From: JACCXG01 sp963785755
Lineage (GTDB): Bacteria; Acidobacteriota; Vicinamibacteria; Vicinamibacterales; 2-12-FULL-66-21
Length of the DNA: 64,000 bases
Direction of reading: 5' to 3'
Assembly (NCBI GenBank): GCA_963785755.1
Contig: CAWAXG010000042.1
Location: forward strand, 40,142 to 104,141
A program made the position numbers and the translations under genes. Positions within the stretch are counted from its first letter, which is position 1; every line of letters begins with the position of its first letter. Below the pieces are notes generated by a model, which saw only the letters and a list, made by a program, of their open reading frames with translations, was not told the DNA's origin and ran no database searches. Of the stretch, positions 53,613 through 63,141 are shown piece by piece.

Positions 53613-54326
53613 TCAGCGAGCCGTGGTGATCAGTTCGTCCCCCGCCGGATTGCGCTCCACCGCGATGTTGGCGAACTCGTCGAACAGCCCCTTGTTGTGC
53701 ATCTGCAGCGCGAACGGCCCGGGCCGCCCGGCGGCCGGATCCTTGAACGTCAGTACCTCCAGGGCGGGGCTGCCGATCGGCTGCGCGACCGCCATCCGCG
53801 CCGTGCCAGTTGCGGGTTCGACGAGGATCTCGACGCGACTCCATTGACGTTCGTCGAACGGTGGCTTGAGCAGGCGCGTGAAGAAGGCGTCGCCGGCATT
53901 GTTGCGGCCCGGGCGGTAATCCCAATGACCGCCATAGGGCACCTGGAACTGGATGGCTCCGAGCGCATCGAGCGGCTTCCCATCCTCGACCGACGCGTTG
54001 CAGAACACGAGGACGCCGGCGCGATGATCGGGCTGGCCGGCATGGTGCCGGACATCGAACATCACCCGATACCGCCCGAATGATTCGTTGGTGTAGATCA
54101 CGCCGCGACCTGCTCCCAGACTGGCCAGGATGCCGTTCTTCACGATCCAGGAGTCGCCGGGCGTCTGGGTCCAGCCGTTCAGCGTCCGGCCGTCGAAGAT
54201 TGGCGTCATCCGCGCGGGCAGCGGCACACCTGGCGGAGGAGTGGACGCGTCGACGGCGAGCGGCGGCGCAACGGCTTGGGATATCGCGATCGAGACGATG
54301 CCCGCGGCAAGCCACGCAAGTTTCAT
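53613..54326 (-). CDS. Secreted DUF1080 (3-keto-disaccharide-hydrolase-like) protein
   Basis: Protein of 237 residues from the ATG at 54326. It has a signal peptide (LAWLAAGIVSIAISQAVA) and one DUF1080 domain: MTPIFDGRTLNGWTQTPGDSWIVKNGILAS, GRGVIYTNESFGRYRVMFDVRHHAG, HRAGVLVFC, IQFQVPYGGHWDYRPG and PGPFALQMHNKGLFDEFANI. Longer open frame upstream of the signal peptide is a shadow of the permease gene. It starts 11 bp after the permease stop, same strand, so they may be co-transcribed. Confidence 0.88.
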   Translation of the reverse strand: MKLAWLAAGIVSIAISQAVAPPLAVDASTPPPGVPLPARMTPIFDGRTLNGWTQTPGDSWIVKNGILASLGAGRGVIYTNESFGRYRVMFDVRHHAGQPDHRAGVLVFCNASVEDGKPLDALGAIQFQVPYGGHWDYRPGRNNAGDAFFTRLLKPPFDERQWSRVEILVEPATGTARMAVAQPIGSPALEVLTFKDPAAGRPGPFALQMHNKGLFDEFANIAVERNPAGDELITTAR

Positions 54327-54337
54327 ACTGTGCGGCC

Positions 54338-56779
54338 TCACTCCTGCCGCAGCGCGTCGATCGGATCGATCCGCGCGGCGCGGCGTGCCGGCAGGTAACA
54401 CGCAACGCTCGCCGTGCCGAGCATCACGATCGCGACGAGACCGAAGGTCATGGCATCGCGCGGCGGCGTCTGGAACAACACGGTTCTCACCACGTTGTCC
54501 AGCATCCACGCGACGCCGAGGCCAAGCACCGCTCCCATCCCCGCCATCACCACACCGGCACGCAGGATCTGTGCGAGCAGAGCCTGCGGTCTGGCGCCGA
54601 GGGCCAGGCGGATGCCCAGTTCCCGTCGTCGTGCGGCGACGCTGTACGACATGACGCCGTAGACGCCGGCCGCCGCGAGCACCAGGCTGACGCCGGCAAA
54701 GACCGAGAGCAGAGCCATGCTGAAGCGCTGCACGTCGGCCGAGCGCGACACGAATTCGGCCATCAGCCGGGTGTCGATCATCGGACGGTTGGGATCGAGG
54801 GACGCGATCTGGCTCCTGATCGCTGGCAGCAGCGTTGCCGGATCGCCGGTCGTTCTTACGATGAAAGTGAGGTTCCGGCGATGCCGATTGAGCGTCGCGC
54901 CCCACGTGGCCTGCGCCTCCGGCCAGAACATCTCCGGCTGGATGTCCGCGGAAAGCCCGGAATGCCTGACGTCACCCACCACGCCGACGATGGCCAGCCA
55001 GGGCACGTCGTCGCCGCCGCCGGCCTGTTTGATTCGCAGCCCGATCGGATCGCGGCCGCCGAAATACCGTTGCGCAAACGACTCGCTGACGATCGCGGCG
55101 CCAGGCTGGCCCACGACGTCCGTCGCGTTGAACTCGCGGCCGCGGATGACCGGGATTCCCATCGCCGCGAAGTATCCGGGCGTGACCAGACGATATTCAG
55201 CCGTCGGCGCCTGTTCCGCAGTGATGGTCTCGCCCTCGCGGACGAATGGACGCACGCTCCCAGAGCCAGAGAAGGGGAGGGCATGAGTGGCGCCCGCGGC
55301 GACGACGCCGGGCAGTCCGCGGAGGCGATCGAGCGCCGTGCGATTGAACTCCGACACCGCCGCGGGGCTCGCATACCGCGCCTCCGGCAACCGCAGCATG
55401 AACGTGATCGCCCGTTCGGGATTGAATCCTATCGGTTGATTCGACAGCTTGACGAAGCTGCGAACGAGCAGGCCGGCGCCGACCAGCAGCACGACGGCGA
55501 TTCCGGTCTCCGCGACCACGAAGAACTGACTCAAGCGGCGGCGCCCTCGATCGCCCGTGCTGCCGCGAGCGGAATCCTTCAACGCGTCGTCCGGCCGGGT
55601 GGTCATTGTCTGCAGCGCGGGAACGAGACCGAAGAGCAGGGCGGCCGCGAGTGTCGCGCCGAGGCTGGCCGCGAGGACGCGGCCGTCCACCCCGACTTCG
55701 AAGAGGCGCGGCAGATCCGGCGGCGCGACGGCCAGCAGCACCCGCGTGCCCCACATCGCCACGAACATGCCGAGCACTCCGCCGGCCGCCGCGAGCGCCA
55801 GGCTTTCGGTGAGGAGCTGCCGGGCGAGCCGCCACCGGTTCGCGCCGAGCGCCGTCCTCACGCCCATTTCACGCTGTCTGGCCACGCCGCGCGCCGACAG
55901 CAGGTTCGCGACGTTCACGCACGCGATGAGCAGAACGAACACGACCGCGCCGAGCAGGAGCATCAGGGCCCGCCGCACCTGTCTTCCGACGACGGCGTCC
56001 TCGAGCGGCACGAGCGTGACGCTCCACCCCGCGTTGGATTCGGGATAGGCCTGGGCAACCCGCTGCGCGATCGCGACCATTTCGCTCCGCGCGCCATCGA
56101 GGGTGGCGTTCTCCGCCAGTCTCCCGAACACGTTGAGTCCACGGCCGCCCCGGCTCGCCTGCGCTCGATCGATCGTGAGCGGCAGCCACAGATCGGTATC
56201 CTGATTGTCGCGCCCGAATCCCGGCGGCATGACGCCGACGATGGTCGTCGGCCGATCGTCGATCGTGACGACCGTGCCGACGGCCGATCGATCGCCGCCG
56301 AATCGCCGCTGCCAGAGACCGTGGCTGATCACCGCCACCGGCGGCGCCCCCGGGACATCGTCGCCGGCGGCGAACGTGCGTCCAAACAGCGGCCTGCCGC
56401 GCAGCACCGTGAAGACCTCGGCGGTCGCGGTCATGCTTCGCACCTGTTCGGGCTCTCCACCGGAGAGGAGCGCCGACGAGCCGGTCGAGAACGCCGTCAT
56501 CGATTCGAACGTCCGTGACTCACGAGCCCAGTCGGCGAAGTTTCCCGCGGCCACCGCAAACGTCGGCCATCCCCGCTGCAGGTTGTTCTCGAAGATCAGC
56601 ACCAGGCGGTCGCTCTGCTCGAACGGCAGTGGCCGCAGCAGGACCGCATTGACGACGCTGAAGATTGCCGTCGTCGCGCCGATGCCCAGTGCAAGCGTCA
56701 GCAGGGCGATCGCGGTGAAGCCCTTTTGCTGGCGAAACAACCGCAGCGCAAAGGCGAGGTCGCGCACGAGGCCACTCAT
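54338..56779 (-). CDS. ABC transporter permease, MacB/FtsX type (acidobacterial orphan permease)
   Basis: Complete 813-residue member of the family seen at 2408. N-terminal helix (FTAIALLTLALGIGATTAIFSVVNAVLLRPLPF), MacB-like periplasmic core (VFTVLRGRPLFGRTF, AVISHGLWQRRFGGD), first FtsX domain with QREMGVRTALGANRWRLARQLLTES, second periplasmic domain (VTPGYFAAMGIPVIRGREF, AIVSESFAQRYFGGRDPIG) and C-terminal FtsX domain (RRELGIRLALGARPQALLAQIL). No ATPase partner is nearby. Compared with it, the remnant at 18762-20000 covers only the middle. Confidence 0.93.
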   Translation of the reverse strand: MSGLVRDLAFALRLFRQQKGFTAIALLTLALGIGATTAIFSVVNAVLLRPLPFEQSDRLVLIFENNLQRGWPTFAVAAGNFADWARESRTFESMTAFSTGSSALLSGGEPEQVRSMTATAEVFTVLRGRPLFGRTFAAGDDVPGAPPVAVISHGLWQRRFGGDRSAVGTVVTIDDRPTTIVGVMPPGFGRDNQDTDLWLPLTIDRAQASRGGRGLNVFGRLAENATLDGARSEMVAIAQRVAQAYPESNAGWSVTLVPLEDAVVGRQVRRALMLLLGAVVFVLLIACVNVANLLSARGVARQREMGVRTALGANRWRLARQLLTESLALAAAGGVLGMFVAMWGTRVLLAVAPPDLPRLFEVGVDGRVLAASLGATLAAALLFGLVPALQTMTTRPDDALKDSARGSTGDRGRRRLSQFFVVAETGIAVVLLVGAGLLVRSFVKLSNQPIGFNPERAITFMLRLPEARYASPAAVSEFNRTALDRLRGLPGVVAAGATHALPFSGSGSVRPFVREGETITAEQAPTAEYRLVTPGYFAAMGIPVIRGREFNATDVVGQPGAAIVSESFAQRYFGGRDPIGLRIKQAGGGDDVPWLAIVGVVGDVRHSGLSADIQPEMFWPEAQATWGATLNRHRRNLTFIVRTTGDPATLLPAIRSQIASLDPNRPMIDTRLMAEFVSRSADVQRFSMALLSVFAGVSLVLAAAGVYGVMSYSVAARRRELGIRLALGARPQALLAQILRAGVVMAGMGAVLGLGVAWMLDNVVRTVLFQTPPRDAMTFGLVAIVMLGTASVACYLPARRAARIDPIDALRQE

Positions 56780-56860
56780 GATCGCCGCCTTTCTCCAGTC
56801 GTATCCGATGTAGCCCGGGCCCAGGGCCCGCCGACGGGATTGTCGCAGAAGCCAGCCGCG

Positions 56861-57832
56861 TCACGCCATTGCCAGCAGGCGATCCTCGAAGACGTAATCG
56901 GCCGGCCGACGCGGCCTGGTCCGATGCCAGGCGAACCCTCTGGCGAGGGCAATCTCCAGATCGGTCGGCATCACGCCGAGCAGCCGCACCACCTTCTCGA
57001 CCACCTCTGTGTGCGGCGGCAGATCCAGGTATTCGCCAAAATACAGGTTGCCCTTGAAGATGTCCCCGCCGGCGGCGTGAATCTTCTCTCGTGGCATCGC
57101 GACGAATTTCGGCTCCCTGCCGACGGTCCGCCCCAGCGCCTCGATGAACTCCCGCTGTGTCGTCGGCTCCACGTGAGCCATGTTGAACGCTTGCCCCACC
57201 GCCTCGGGCACCTCGATCGCTCTCACGCACGCTTCGGCCAGGTCCTCGACAAACGCCCACTGCATCGGCGACTCGCCGTCCTCCGGCAGGATGATCGGGC
57301 GGCCATCGAGCAGGCGATCCCAGAAGAACTGCTCACGATAGAACGGCTGTCGCGGTCCGTGCACGAAGGGCGGCCTGAAGGTGGTCACGGGAAAGCCGGA
57401 CTTCTCGTGCAGGCGGAACAGGGCCCGTTCCGTCGAGGCTTTGTGCTGCGCGTAAGGATTCGGCGTGTCGTCGGGCGCCAGGGGATCGCTCTCCCGGCGA
57501 TTCAGGCCTGGTCCGTACGCGGCGATGCTCGACATGAAGACGTAACGCGTCAGCCGGTCGCCGCAGTTGCGCGCCGCCGCCACGACATCGACCGCGGGCG
57601 TGCCTTTTCCCCAGTCGTAGGCCAGATCGAAGACTACTTCCGGACGCTCCTGTCGCAGCACCTGGGCAATGGCCCCGAGGTCGCCGCGGTCCGCCTGCAG
57701 GTTGCGGACGTGCGGACCCAGATCGTGGCGATCGCGCCGGTGCAGCACGGCGACGTCGTGCCCGCGCTTCACCAGGCGCTCGACAATGTGGGGGCCGATG
57801 AACTCGGTGCCGCCGATGATCACGGTACGCAT
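56861..57832 (-). CDS. NAD-dependent epimerase/dehydratase family protein
   Basis: Extended short-chain dehydrogenase of 323 residues. NAD-binding glycines in VIIGGTEFIGPHIVERL; SSIAAYGPG, then PYAQHKASTERAL where the family has Y-x3-K (Tyr and Lys both present); FRPPFVHGPRQ and WAFVEDLAEACVRAIE mark the substrate side. The GGTEFIG start is closer to the isoflavone-reductase-like/chloroplast stem-loop-binding subgroup than to GalE. It is 81 bp upstream of the permease gene on the same strand. Substrate probably a nucleotide sugar, not determinable. Confidence 0.88.
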   Translation of the reverse strand: MRTVIIGGTEFIGPHIVERLVKRGHDVAVLHRRDRHDLGPHVRNLQADRGDLGAIAQVLRQERPEVVFDLAYDWGKGTPAVDVVAAARNCGDRLTRYVFMSSIAAYGPGLNRRESDPLAPDDTPNPYAQHKASTERALFRLHEKSGFPVTTFRPPFVHGPRQPFYREQFFWDRLLDGRPIILPEDGESPMQWAFVEDLAEACVRAIEVPEAVGQAFNMAHVEPTTQREFIEALGRTVGREPKFVAMPREKIHAAGGDIFKGNLYFGEYLDLPPHTEVVEKVVRLLGVMPTDLEIALARGFAWHRTRPRRPADYVFEDRLLAMA

Positions 57833-58062
57833 GGTTCGGATGATAGCGCGCCAGGGGGCGTCACGATCCGTGCGCGGCGAATGCGGGACGTTACAACAGA
57901 CGGGGTTCGACGGCGGTCCTCAAGCAGCCCGCGCGAACGGGTAGCACCGTCGGCTTGGATAGTCGGCTCCCTCATAGGCCGCAGCGGCTGAGTCGTAGCT
58001 TTCGCGCAGGTTCATGGCGATGCATCCATCACACACACTAATTTTGAACGCCCAACCGGTCA

Positions 58063-58366
58063 GCGCTTCGCGCCGCACGACGGCCACGACGGCACGACGG
58101 CACGAAGGATCCGGTTGAAAACATCACCCTTCGTCGTGACGTCGTGCCTTGTACCCTCGTGCAGCGCGAAGCGCCGAGGCCGGGAGTTAACCGTTCTAAA
58201 AGGAGGATGGGAGGAAGGGAGGCCTTTTGTGGATGATGACTCCCGTCCTGCCGCCCTCCCTGTTTGAAAACAACGGCGCGCGGCGGAACGGAGTAGGTGA
58301 GATTCGTTTGAAAATATCTATCGTCGTGCCTTAGTGTCTTCGTGCCTTCGTGCGGCGCGAAGCGCT
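58063..58366. repeat. Three arms of a CGCTTCGCGC / CGTCGTGCC palindromic repeat
   Basis: An arm at 58063-58108 (starts GCGCTTCGCGCCGCACGACG) is inverted, imperfectly, at 58128-58174; a third arm at 58321-58366 lies in the same orientation as the second, and both are preceded by a similar GTTGAAAAC/GTTTGAAAAT segment, giving a ~60-bp direct repeat. They occupy the 572-bp gap between the epimerase and the TonB receptor. The rest of the gap (57833-58062 and 58175-58320) shows no gene; GGAGGATGGGAGGAAGGGAGG at about 58201 is a purine-rich tract. Confidence 0.75.
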
Positions 58367-58404
58367 AGAGGAGTCGTCAGCTGGATCGGATGCGTCGAGA
58401 TCAA

Positions 58405-61266
58405 TCAGAACGTGAACCGCGCCGCGAGCTGAATGCGCCGTGCGCTGGTCGTCGCGTTGGTCAGGGAACCGAACACCGTCGGATTGGTCAGCGCGCGCGT
58501 CGTGTAGTCGAACTCCGCGGTCGTGTTGACGGTCGTCCAGAACGACTTGTTGAAGGCGTTGTAAAGCTCGGCGCGGAGCTGGAGGCGGCGGCTGCCGCCG
58601 AGCGGGAATGACTTGAACGCGGAGATGTCCCAGTTGACGAAGCCCGGGCCGTGGAACTCGTCGCCTCGCGCCGTCCCGAAGTTGAACGGGTCGTCCGGCG
58701 CGGCGATGCACTCGGTCCGGAACTGACGCTCGAATGTTCGCTGGGAGCGCGGCAGCGTCGGATCGCAGACGATCCGCGGCCGGTTCGGGCCGCCGCCGAT
58801 CGATCCGTTGCCGCTGAGCACGCCGGTCGGCACCGGCAAGTAGGCATAGCTGAAGCCACCCTGCGCGCCGCTGAGCGCGGTCGTGACGCCGGAAATCTGC
58901 CAGTCGTTGACGATGGCCCGCCAGGCCCTATGCGCGGTGCGCCAGACGTTCGGCACCGTGTACGAATAGTGAACGGTAAACGTGTGAGGCCGGCGGCCGG
59001 CCGAGTTGTAGTTCCGTGCTCGATTGTCCGACACGAACGGGTCGATGGCGCCGAGCGTCTTGTTCACGATCTGGTAGGTGTAGGCGGCCCCGAACGCAAG
59101 GCCATCGCGCGATCGCCGCCGGTTCAGTGAGACCTGCAGCGAGTGGTAGTCGGAGTAGCCGGTGAACTCACGATCGATGATCGACGCGTAGCCGCGATAG
59201 GGCCTGAGCAGGTCTTCCGGAAGAGGCTGCGGCTGGCCGTTCAACACGTTCGTCGAGTCGAGGCTGCCGGGCTGATAGGTGTAGCCGTAGGGCCGGCCAT
59301 TGAGCTCCCGCTGGATCGACTGCCTCCGCGCGGCGTTGGCAACATAGGCCGCATCGGCGACGACGTTCCATCCGATCTCACGCTGCAGACCGAGGCTCCA
59401 GTTGTAGACGACGGGCGGGACGAAGGCGGCGAACCGCCTGACCGCGTTCGGCGTCTCGGTGAGCGGACTGCTCAGGAGCTCCTCTATCGTCGTGTAATTC
59501 GTGGTGTAGGTCCGCACCAGCGGCGGGATCTCGACGAGCTCCAGGAGGTCGTTGTCCGGGAAGCGATCGTAGAACACGCCGGCACCGCCGCGAAGCGCTG
59601 TCCGGCCATCGCCGGCGACATCCCAGGCGAAACCGAGACGCGGCGCGACTTCGAACGGTGAATTCGCGTGCGGCGTGCCCTCGTACAGCTGCATGGCATT
59701 GACCGGATTCCCCGACCCCGGCACCAGCCTGCCGACATAAACAGCCGGGAGCACTTCGCCGGTCAAGGGGTTCCGGGCGCGTCGGCCTTGCGGTGTCGTG
59801 ACGGGCTGAAAGAGCAGCGGCGCGGCCGACGGGTCGAACTGCTCCGGCACGAACTGCGTCACCTGGCCGCCACGGTTTCGGGTCGGCGTGAGCACGTAGA
59901 AACGCACACCGGCGTCGATCGTGAAGGCTCGATTCACCCGCCAGTTGTCCTGCGCGTAGAACTCGACGTTGACGAACTCGTTGTGCCCGGTGGGTTGCAC
60001 GTCCGCCTTCTGGTACGAGGTGATGGCGCCGAGCAGGGCATTCGCGAAGCCGACGTTCGTGTTGAGCGGGTTCGATCCGTCGGCGCTGAAGTTGATGGTC
60101 CCGTTGAACGCCGACCGCTGCCGCCCCGGCCGCGACAGGTCCTCGACGAAGACGCCGGTCTTGATGTTGTGGGCGCGAGCGACCCTGGTCAGGCTGGCCG
60201 AGACATTCCACAGCGTGTTGTAGCTGTAGAAGGGAAACCGGCGCTCATACAGAAACAAGCCGATCGTTCCCGGCATCGCAGGGCCGTTGAACATCGCGTT
60301 CGGCAGGAGGTCCAGCGGATTGGCTTCGGGGAAGAACTGCGGGAGCCCCGGCAGGACCTTGGATCTCGTATTGGCATCGAGCACCGCCTGGCTCACCGCC
60401 GACGCGTGCTGATCCTGATAGTTCACGCCCGCGGTGACGTCCAGGAACGTCCTCGAGCCGAAGCTGTGGAGCAGCGTGTTGACGTAACTGATCGACTCGG
60501 TCTCGAACTTGCCGTCCATCTGCGGCCAGCCGCCCATGAACGCGAACGTGTTGGTGGCTCCCGCGCGCTTCTCGTTGCCGAACTGCACGCGCCCGTACAC
60601 GGTCGTTTTCGGCCCGACGTTCCAATCGACCCGCAGCACCTGATCGTTGCGCGGCCAGTCGGTGACGGTCTGGAACGTGTAGTTGTACAGGTTTCGGCCG
60701 GTCGGGTCCGATGCGTTCGGCAGCGGGAACATGTCGAGGAATGCCTGTGCCGTGGGATCGATCCGGTTTGCCGGGATGACGTTGCCAGAAAAACAGGCAA
60801 GCCCGGCGCTCACACTGTTGCAGGTTCCTGGAAGCTGCGGATCCCGGATGAAGACGGGCCGATTGAGGCTGTCGCGTGTCTCCGAGAAATCGCCCCGTCG
60901 CTCGAGGGCGGTGGGCATCCGGCGTTGATTGAGCACCCCGGGATCCGTCCGGGCGAGCACATCCTGCGACCAGAAAAAGAACAGCCGGTTCCGCCGGCTG
61001 TTGAAGTCGCTGCCGGGGACGAGCACGGGGCCGCCGAGCGTCCACGCGACGTTGTCGAACTCGTAGAGCGCCGGTTCGCAGACGTCCTGCTCACCCTGAC
61101 GGCACTGCATGACCCGGGCATACTCGTTGCCGTTCAGCGCCGCGTCCCGCATGTAGAACGCCGCGCTGCCGCGAAAGGCGCTCGACCCGCTGCGCGTGAT
61201 GAGCGTGATCGACGCGCCGGAGCTGCGGCCGTACTCGGCCTGGAAGTTCGACGACTGGAGCCGCAC
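58405..61266 (-). CDS. TonB-dependent receptor, Oar-like (plug end and beta-barrel)
   Basis: Open frame of 953 residues forming the plug end and 22-strand-type outer-membrane barrel. It opens inside the plug (VRLQSSNFQAEYGRSSGASITLITRSG), then has barrel strands rich in aromatic/polar alternation (GSAAFYMRD, FFFWSQDVLART, YGRVQFGNEKRAG, PRLGFAWDVAGDGRTALRGGAGVFYDRF, YNWSLGLQREIGWNVV, HTFTVHYSYTVP) and ends in LAARFTF, the C-terminal phenylalanine signal for the BAM machinery. Coding extends upstream of 61266 without an in-frame start to about 61510 (DQIEDIPLKGRDVIGLL, LNINGRTTGINLTYDGITNRESHGG). Likely imports or binds large substrates such as glycans or peptides with TonB energy. Confidence 0.88.
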   Translation of the reverse strand: MRLQSSNFQAEYGRSSGASITLITRSGSSAFRGSAAFYMRDAALNGNEYARVMQCRQGEQDVCEPALYEFDNVAWTLGGPVLVPGSDFNSRRNRLFFFWSQDVLARTDPGVLNQRRMPTALERRGDFSETRDSLNRPVFIRDPQLPGTCNSVSAGLACFSGNVIPANRIDPTAQAFLDMFPLPNASDPTGRNLYNYTFQTVTDWPRNDQVLRVDWNVGPKTTVYGRVQFGNEKRAGATNTFAFMGGWPQMDGKFETESISYVNTLLHSFGSRTFLDVTAGVNYQDQHASAVSQAVLDANTRSKVLPGLPQFFPEANPLDLLPNAMFNGPAMPGTIGLFLYERRFPFYSYNTLWNVSASLTRVARAHNIKTGVFVEDLSRPGRQRSAFNGTINFSADGSNPLNTNVGFANALLGAITSYQKADVQPTGHNEFVNVEFYAQDNWRVNRAFTIDAGVRFYVLTPTRNRGGQVTQFVPEQFDPSAAPLLFQPVTTPQGRRARNPLTGEVLPAVYVGRLVPGSGNPVNAMQLYEGTPHANSPFEVAPRLGFAWDVAGDGRTALRGGAGVFYDRFPDNDLLELVEIPPLVRTYTTNYTTIEELLSSPLTETPNAVRRFAAFVPPVVYNWSLGLQREIGWNVVADAAYVANAARRQSIQRELNGRPYGYTYQPGSLDSTNVLNGQPQPLPEDLLRPYRGYASIIDREFTGYSDYHSLQVSLNRRRSRDGLAFGAAYTYQIVNKTLGAIDPFVSDNRARNYNSAGRRPHTFTVHYSYTVPNVWRTAHRAWRAIVNDWQISGVTTALSGAQGGFSYAYLPVPTGVLSGNGSIGGGPNRPRIVCDPTLPRSQRTFERQFRTECIAAPDDPFNFGTARGDEFHGPGFVNWDISAFKSFPLGGSRRLQLRAELYNAFNKSFWTTVNTTAEFDYTTRALTNPTVFGSLTNATTSARRIQLAARFTF

Positions 61267-61940
61267 CTCCGCAATCGAGTCCAGCCCGGGCGCGGCGAGG
61301 TTGCCTCCGTGGGATTCCCTGTTGGTGATGCCGTCGTAGGTGAGGTTGATGCCGGTGGTCCTGCCATTGATGTTCAGCCCGCTCAGCAGGTTCCAGCTCG
61401 GCGCCTCCCGCGGGTTGGTGTCGATGACCCCCGGCTGCAGGCTGAGCAGGCCGATGACGTCCCGCCCCTTCAGCGGGATGTCCTCGATCTGGTCGCGTGA
61501 TCGATGCGCCGACGCGCCCCTGTCGTTGTTTGCACGAGCGGCGCCTCGTTCCGGACGGTGATCGTCTCTTGGTAGTCACCGACGTCGAGCACAACGGCGG
61601 CAGATTCACGCGCTCAGTCGCGGCGACGGGAATGCCTTCCCGGACGAGGGTCTTGAAGCCGGCGAGCGCGATCCTCAGGTCGTAGCTTCCGGCGAGGAGA
61701 TCGACGAACGCGAACGCGCCGTCTGTCGCCGTCAGCAACTCGCGCGTCCAGCTGGTCGCGGTATTCGTGATCGTGACCGCGGCGCCTGGGACCAGGCCGC
61801 CATCGCGATCGATCACGATTCCAGTGACCTGCGCGGTCACGCCCTGACGCGGCGACCGCCGCCGGCGCTGTGCCCAGCACAAACACGAGCAGCCTCAGGA
61901 TCGCTCTCACGGCCGCCTTCCCTGCGAGCACCTCTTTCAC
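61267..61940 (-). pseudogene. N-terminal part of the TonB-dependent receptor, frameshifted
   Basis: The real start is probably the ATG at 61940, giving a signal peptide (AILRLLVFVLGTAPAAVAA). A shift near 61850 leads to a carboxypeptidase-regulatory-like domain (GVTAQVTGIVIDRDGGLVPG, DGAFAFVDLLAGSYDLRIALAGFKTL), another near 61600 to VVLDVGDYQETITVRNEAPLVQTTTG, and another near 61520 to the plug frame. Together with 58405-61266 this makes a receptor of about 1,175 residues. Confidence 0.75.
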
Positions 61941-61947
61941 GTCGACG

Positions 61948-63141
61948 TCAAAGTTCGAGGACGACGTCGAGCGAGCGGATATCGTTCTCCGGCGACTTGA
62001 TGAAGAGAAAGCGCTGACCGTCGGGCGACACGTCGTAGGTCGGTCCAGTGCCCCAATCCTGAAGCGTGTTCACCGGCTTGACGACGCGCACCGGCGGGTC
62101 CTTCTCGAAAGACGGGCTCGTCGTGATGGCGACACTCATCACCGCGCCATCTTCGGTGCGGTAGTAAAGCGTGCGGCCGTCACGCGACCAGATCGGCTGC
62201 CGTCCGACACCTTCCGAGATGACCCGACGTTCAGCGCGAACGTCGGGAAACGGGCTGACGATGATCTGTCCTTCGTAGCCCCCTGTCGATTCGCCGGACT
62301 GATAGGCGAGCCAGCGGCCGTCCGGCGACAGCTGCCCGTCCTTCTCGGTGTGCGAGTCCCCCATCAGCAGGGTCAGCGCCGGCGGCGGACCGAGCTCCAG
62401 GACCCGCAAGTCGACTTCCTTCGGCAACAGGTCCCAGTGCATCAGCAGCCGTTTGCCGTCGGGCGTGATGGACGTGGCGTGGAGCCGCTGCGGAGGCGGC
62501 AGCTGGAAAAAGATTTCGGGAGGCTTGGAACGGTCGGCGGGGATGACGCTGATCTTGCGCTCCGCCGTGGTGAAGAAGATCTTCGAGCCGTCGGGGGACC
62601 ACACCGGCATCGCATCTCTGGCAGGGCCGGACGTCAGGCGATGAACGAGCGCCCCGTCCGCACTGAAGATCCACAAGTCGCCGCCTTCGTCCGCCACGTT
62701 TGCCGCGATCCGCGTGCCGTCCGGCGACAGCCGGAGATGCGCGAACCTCCGCTCGTCCGTCTTGACGTACTCCTCTTGTCCGCTCCGATCCATCCAGACC
62801 AGGCGTCGTCCCGCTGCTGGTTTTGCGTAGACCAGCGTGCCGGTGTTCGACAGCGCGTACATCGGGGCGCTCGAATACCGCGTCGTCTGCACCTGCAGGT
62901 CGAGCGCACGGGGCTCGCTCGATAACCGGGTGGCGCGGCTGTCGAACCCTGCCGCCATCAGCGAGCGTCCCTGCGCAAAGACGATCGCTTCGTCCAGGAG
63001 TCGCGGCGTGGTCGCGTTCGGCACGAGCTCGCGCGTCTTGCCCGCCTTGGTCCCGTCCGGCGGCCGCACGGCGATGCTGTTCAAGTTGCTCAAGAAGCTG
63101 CCGCGCAGGATCGTGAACAGCAGCGAGCCATCTCGCATCAA
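61948..63141 (-). CDS. TolB/WD40-like propeller, C-terminal part of a Ser/Thr kinase
   Basis: Open frame of 397 residues made of PD40/TolB blades: LRLSPDGTRIAANVAD, PVWSPDGSKIFFTTAE, TSITPDGKRLLMHWD, GQLSPDGRWLAYQSGES, PIWSRDGRTLYYRTED and YDVSPDGQRFLFIKS. It is the extracytoplasmic sensor of the kinase encoded at the window edge; a one-base shift near 63190-63200 joins them (CREIGDADKAITTLEKEEDSHSTPLL bridges in the other frame). The apparent ATG at 63141 is internal. It ends 8 bp before the receptor gene start, same strand, so receptor and kinase may be co-transcribed. Confidence 0.85.
   Translation of the reverse strand: MMRDGSLLFTILRGSFLSNLNSIAVRPPDGTKAGKTRELVPNATTPRLLDEAIVFAQGRSLMAAGFDSRATRLSSEPRALDLQVQTTRYSSAPMYALSNTGTLVYAKPAAGRRLVWMDRSGQEEYVKTDERRFAHLRLSPDGTRIAANVADEGGDLWIFSADGALVHRLTSGPARDAMPVWSPDGSKIFFTTAERKISVIPADRSKPPEIFFQLPPPQRLHATSITPDGKRLLMHWDLLPKEVDLRVLELGPPPALTLLMGDSHTEKDGQLSPDGRWLAYQSGESTGGYEGQIIVSPFPDVRAERRVISEGVGRQPIWSRDGRTLYYRTEDGAVMSVAITTSPSFEKDPPVRVVKPVNTLQDWGTGPTYDVSPDGQRFLFIKSPENDIRSLDVVLEL

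Noticed and set aside
54080..56518. An 812-residue open frame on the plus strand
   Set aside because: Antisense to a complete orphan permease with clear motifs; no protein-like features of its own.
59668..61500. A 610-residue open frame on the plus strand
   Set aside because: Antisense to the TonB-dependent receptor barrel; Arg-rich shadow with no recognisable domain.
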